Shown: positions 5,017-6,083 of the stretch, in pieces | Position numbering within the stretch: position 1 is the first letter of the stretch | How the letters are laid out: each line of letters starts with the position of its first letter | Assembly (NCBI GenBank): GCA_963558185.1 | Contig: CAUWFE010000042.1 | Span: 1-6,083 of the forward strand | DNA: 6,083 nt | Direction of reading: 5' to 3' | Source of the DNA: UMGS1663 sp963558185 | GTDB lineage: Bacteria > Bacillota > Clostridia > TANB77 > CAG-508 | Translations under genes and position numbers: made by a program | The notes under the pieces: generated by a model | The model's input: the letters and a program-made list of their open reading frames with translations, nothing else | Database searches by the model: none | What the model was told of the DNA's origin: nothing

Positions 5017-6083
5017 AGTGTAAGTAGAGTATTCTGTTGTTCTTTCATAAAGGTTTGAAGCCATATCATTTATTTTGCATACTTCATCACTATTTGTTCC
5101 TGTATTTGATAAACCTTTATTTTTACTGTTTTGATTTGCATAATTTTCATGTCCTGCTTCCTGGATATACACTATTGCTGTATCCCATGCATAACTATTC
5201 ATTAAATCACTTTTTACTGTTGTATTTTCTTTACTATATGTGTTTATTGATACTTTTGAAGCATCTAACTCTGTAATAAAGTTCCACAATGTTCCTGCTG
5301 TATAATTCATACCACTTGTTGAATTAGCTGTTGATTTCTTACTTGCCGCTTTATAATCTTCTATACTGTTTCCACTTGCAAAACTTGCCTCATAACGAGC
5401 TATATAATATCCTCCATTCGTTCTGCTACTATCCACAAATCCTTTTAAATTATTTGCTGTTGCATTTAATCCATCTAGTCCGTTACTTGCAACTCCTGGG
5501 CGATATTCGTCTAATTCTTTATAACGTGAATTTATTACTACTTCATTTTTATAATTCTCTGGATTTTCTTTTGTATATGCTGCTTGTTCTAAGTGTGGTG
5601 TTCCATCGCTAGTATTAAATGTATATCTTCCTAGCACTATTTCATTACTTGTACTTCCATCATCTTTTACAAATGTTCCTACTGGTATCCATACAAATTG
5701 ACTTCCTTTTACATTGTCATCTCCTGATGCTGATACATCTTCTATTACTATCCCTTGCTGTACAGTATCTCCTGAATCTTCTGCTACTTTAAATCCTCCT
5801 GGAATTACCACTTTATTTCCTTTTGAATCTGTTACTTCTGTTTTTGGAGCTGTAAATTCTTTTCCTGAATTTTTAGATTCTTCTATTGTTTCTTTTGGTT
5901 GCTCTGGTGGTTGTGGCTGTTCTGAGCTTCCGCTTCCACTTATTATTTTATCAATTTCTGCTGACATACTATTAAAGCCTTCTTGTGTATTTGCTTCTGC
6001 TGATGCCATTGAGTTTGCTCCTTTTTTTGCTTGCTCAAATATTCCGTTATTTCCTAACACCATTGTCATACTTACTGCCGCTA
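4879..6083 (-). CDS. Prepilin-type surface protein with FGE-sulfatase/C-lectin-like C-terminus (5' end outside window)
   Basis: The frame is open to the window edge: four codons (AAVS) precede the first visible ATG (6067-6069), so that ATG is not the true start. The visible N-terminus, AAVSMTMVLGNNGIFEQAKKG, is the second half of a prepilin hydrophobic helix and its following segment; the cleavage motif and start lie beyond base 6083. Numbering from the first visible Met: helix and coiled region to about 43, Ser/Pro/Gln-rich linker at 44-66, then an extracellular FGE-sulfatase-like domain with FVWIPVG (125-131), GGYYIARYEAS (219-229), LMNSYAWDTAIVYIQ (289-303), DMASNLYERTTE (335-346) and a terminal RGGYY...GGFRFSLYM (362-396). 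These match the order of motifs in formylglycine-generating-enzyme folds, here probably a binding rather than a catalytic domain. The last 45 codons look hypervariable. The protein likely sits on the cell surface or a pilus-like fibre and binds varying ligands; this role is inferred. Stop TAG is at 4879-4881. Confidence 0.8.
   Translation of the reverse strand, partial: AAVSMTMVLGNNGIFEQAKKGANSMASAEANTQEGFNSMSAEIDKIISGSGSSEQPQPPEQPKETIEESKNSGKEFTAPKTEVTDSKGNKVVIPGGFKVAEDSGDTVQQGIVIEDVSASGDDNVKGSQFVWIPVGTFVKDDGSTSNEIVLGRYTFNTSDGTPHLEQAAYTKENPENYKNEVVINSRYKELDEYRPGVASNGLDGLNATANNLKGFVDSSRTNGGYYIARYEASFASGNSIEDYKAASKKSTANSTSGMNYTAGTLWNFITELDASKVSINTYSKENTTVKSDLMNSYAWDTAIVYIQEAGHENYANQNSKNKGLSNTGTNSDEVCKINDMASNLYERTTEYSTYTGSSRAYPCSYRGGYYDRSDDCTAYRFNIYATNSDFSGGFRFSLYM

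Noticed and set aside
4857..5069. 70-codon minus-strand ORF in another frame of the variable gene
   Set aside because: Overlaps the well-supported surface-protein frame, has no RBS and shows threonine/valine-rich shadow composition.
5037..5612. Plus-strand ORFs opposite the surface-protein gene
   Set aside because: Antisense shadows with Leu/Tyr/His-rich composition and no start signals.
1..6083. tRNA, rRNA, riboswitch and CRISPR array
   Set aside because: No cloverleaf-like segment, conserved riboswitch core or regularly spaced repeat array was recognised.

Overview
The window is AT-rich low-GC Bacillota DNA, most likely from an uncultured gut-type member of the Clostridia. The grounds are the A/T-biased third codon positions, AGGAGG-type ribosome binding sites, sigma-A-like promoters, and prepilin-type proteins of the GVTLIALVVTI class. 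Every recognisable coding sequence is on the minus strand, so genes read from high to low coordinates.

Layout in order of transcription: (1) 4879-6083 is the 3' part of a gene for a prepilin-anchored surface protein. It has a low-complexity linker, an FGE-sulfatase/C-type-lectin-like domain and a compositionally distinct last ~45 codons that look like the variable region of a diversity-generating retroelement (DGR) target. A small hairpin spans its stop codon, followed by a long palindromic element that contains a strong bidirectional terminator. (2) 4145-4878 holds no intact gene. It carries that palindrome, a possible plus-strand promoter, one copy of a 37-bp direct repeat, and the decayed start of a second prepilin-type gene (4319-4395). 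(3) 2911-4144 is a broken AlbA_2/divergent-ATPase (RecG-like) regulator gene, lacking its N-terminus and frameshifted at 3514. (4) 2316-2910 holds no intact gene. It contains a possible TnpB 3' relic, the second copy of the 37-bp repeat, a ~196-bp palindromic MITE-like element and the ligA promoter. (5) 318-2315 is intact ligA, the housekeeping NAD+-dependent DNA ligase. (6) 1-251 is the 5' part of a small uncharacterised gene running off the window.

The region is therefore a conserved housekeeping gene next to an accessory tract rich in relics and palindromes, bordered by a probable hypervariable surface protein. The most interesting signal is the probable DGR variable region at 4879-5016. 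No reverse transcriptase, accessory protein or template repeat is visible here, so if the system is real its mutagenic machinery lies elsewhere in the genome.
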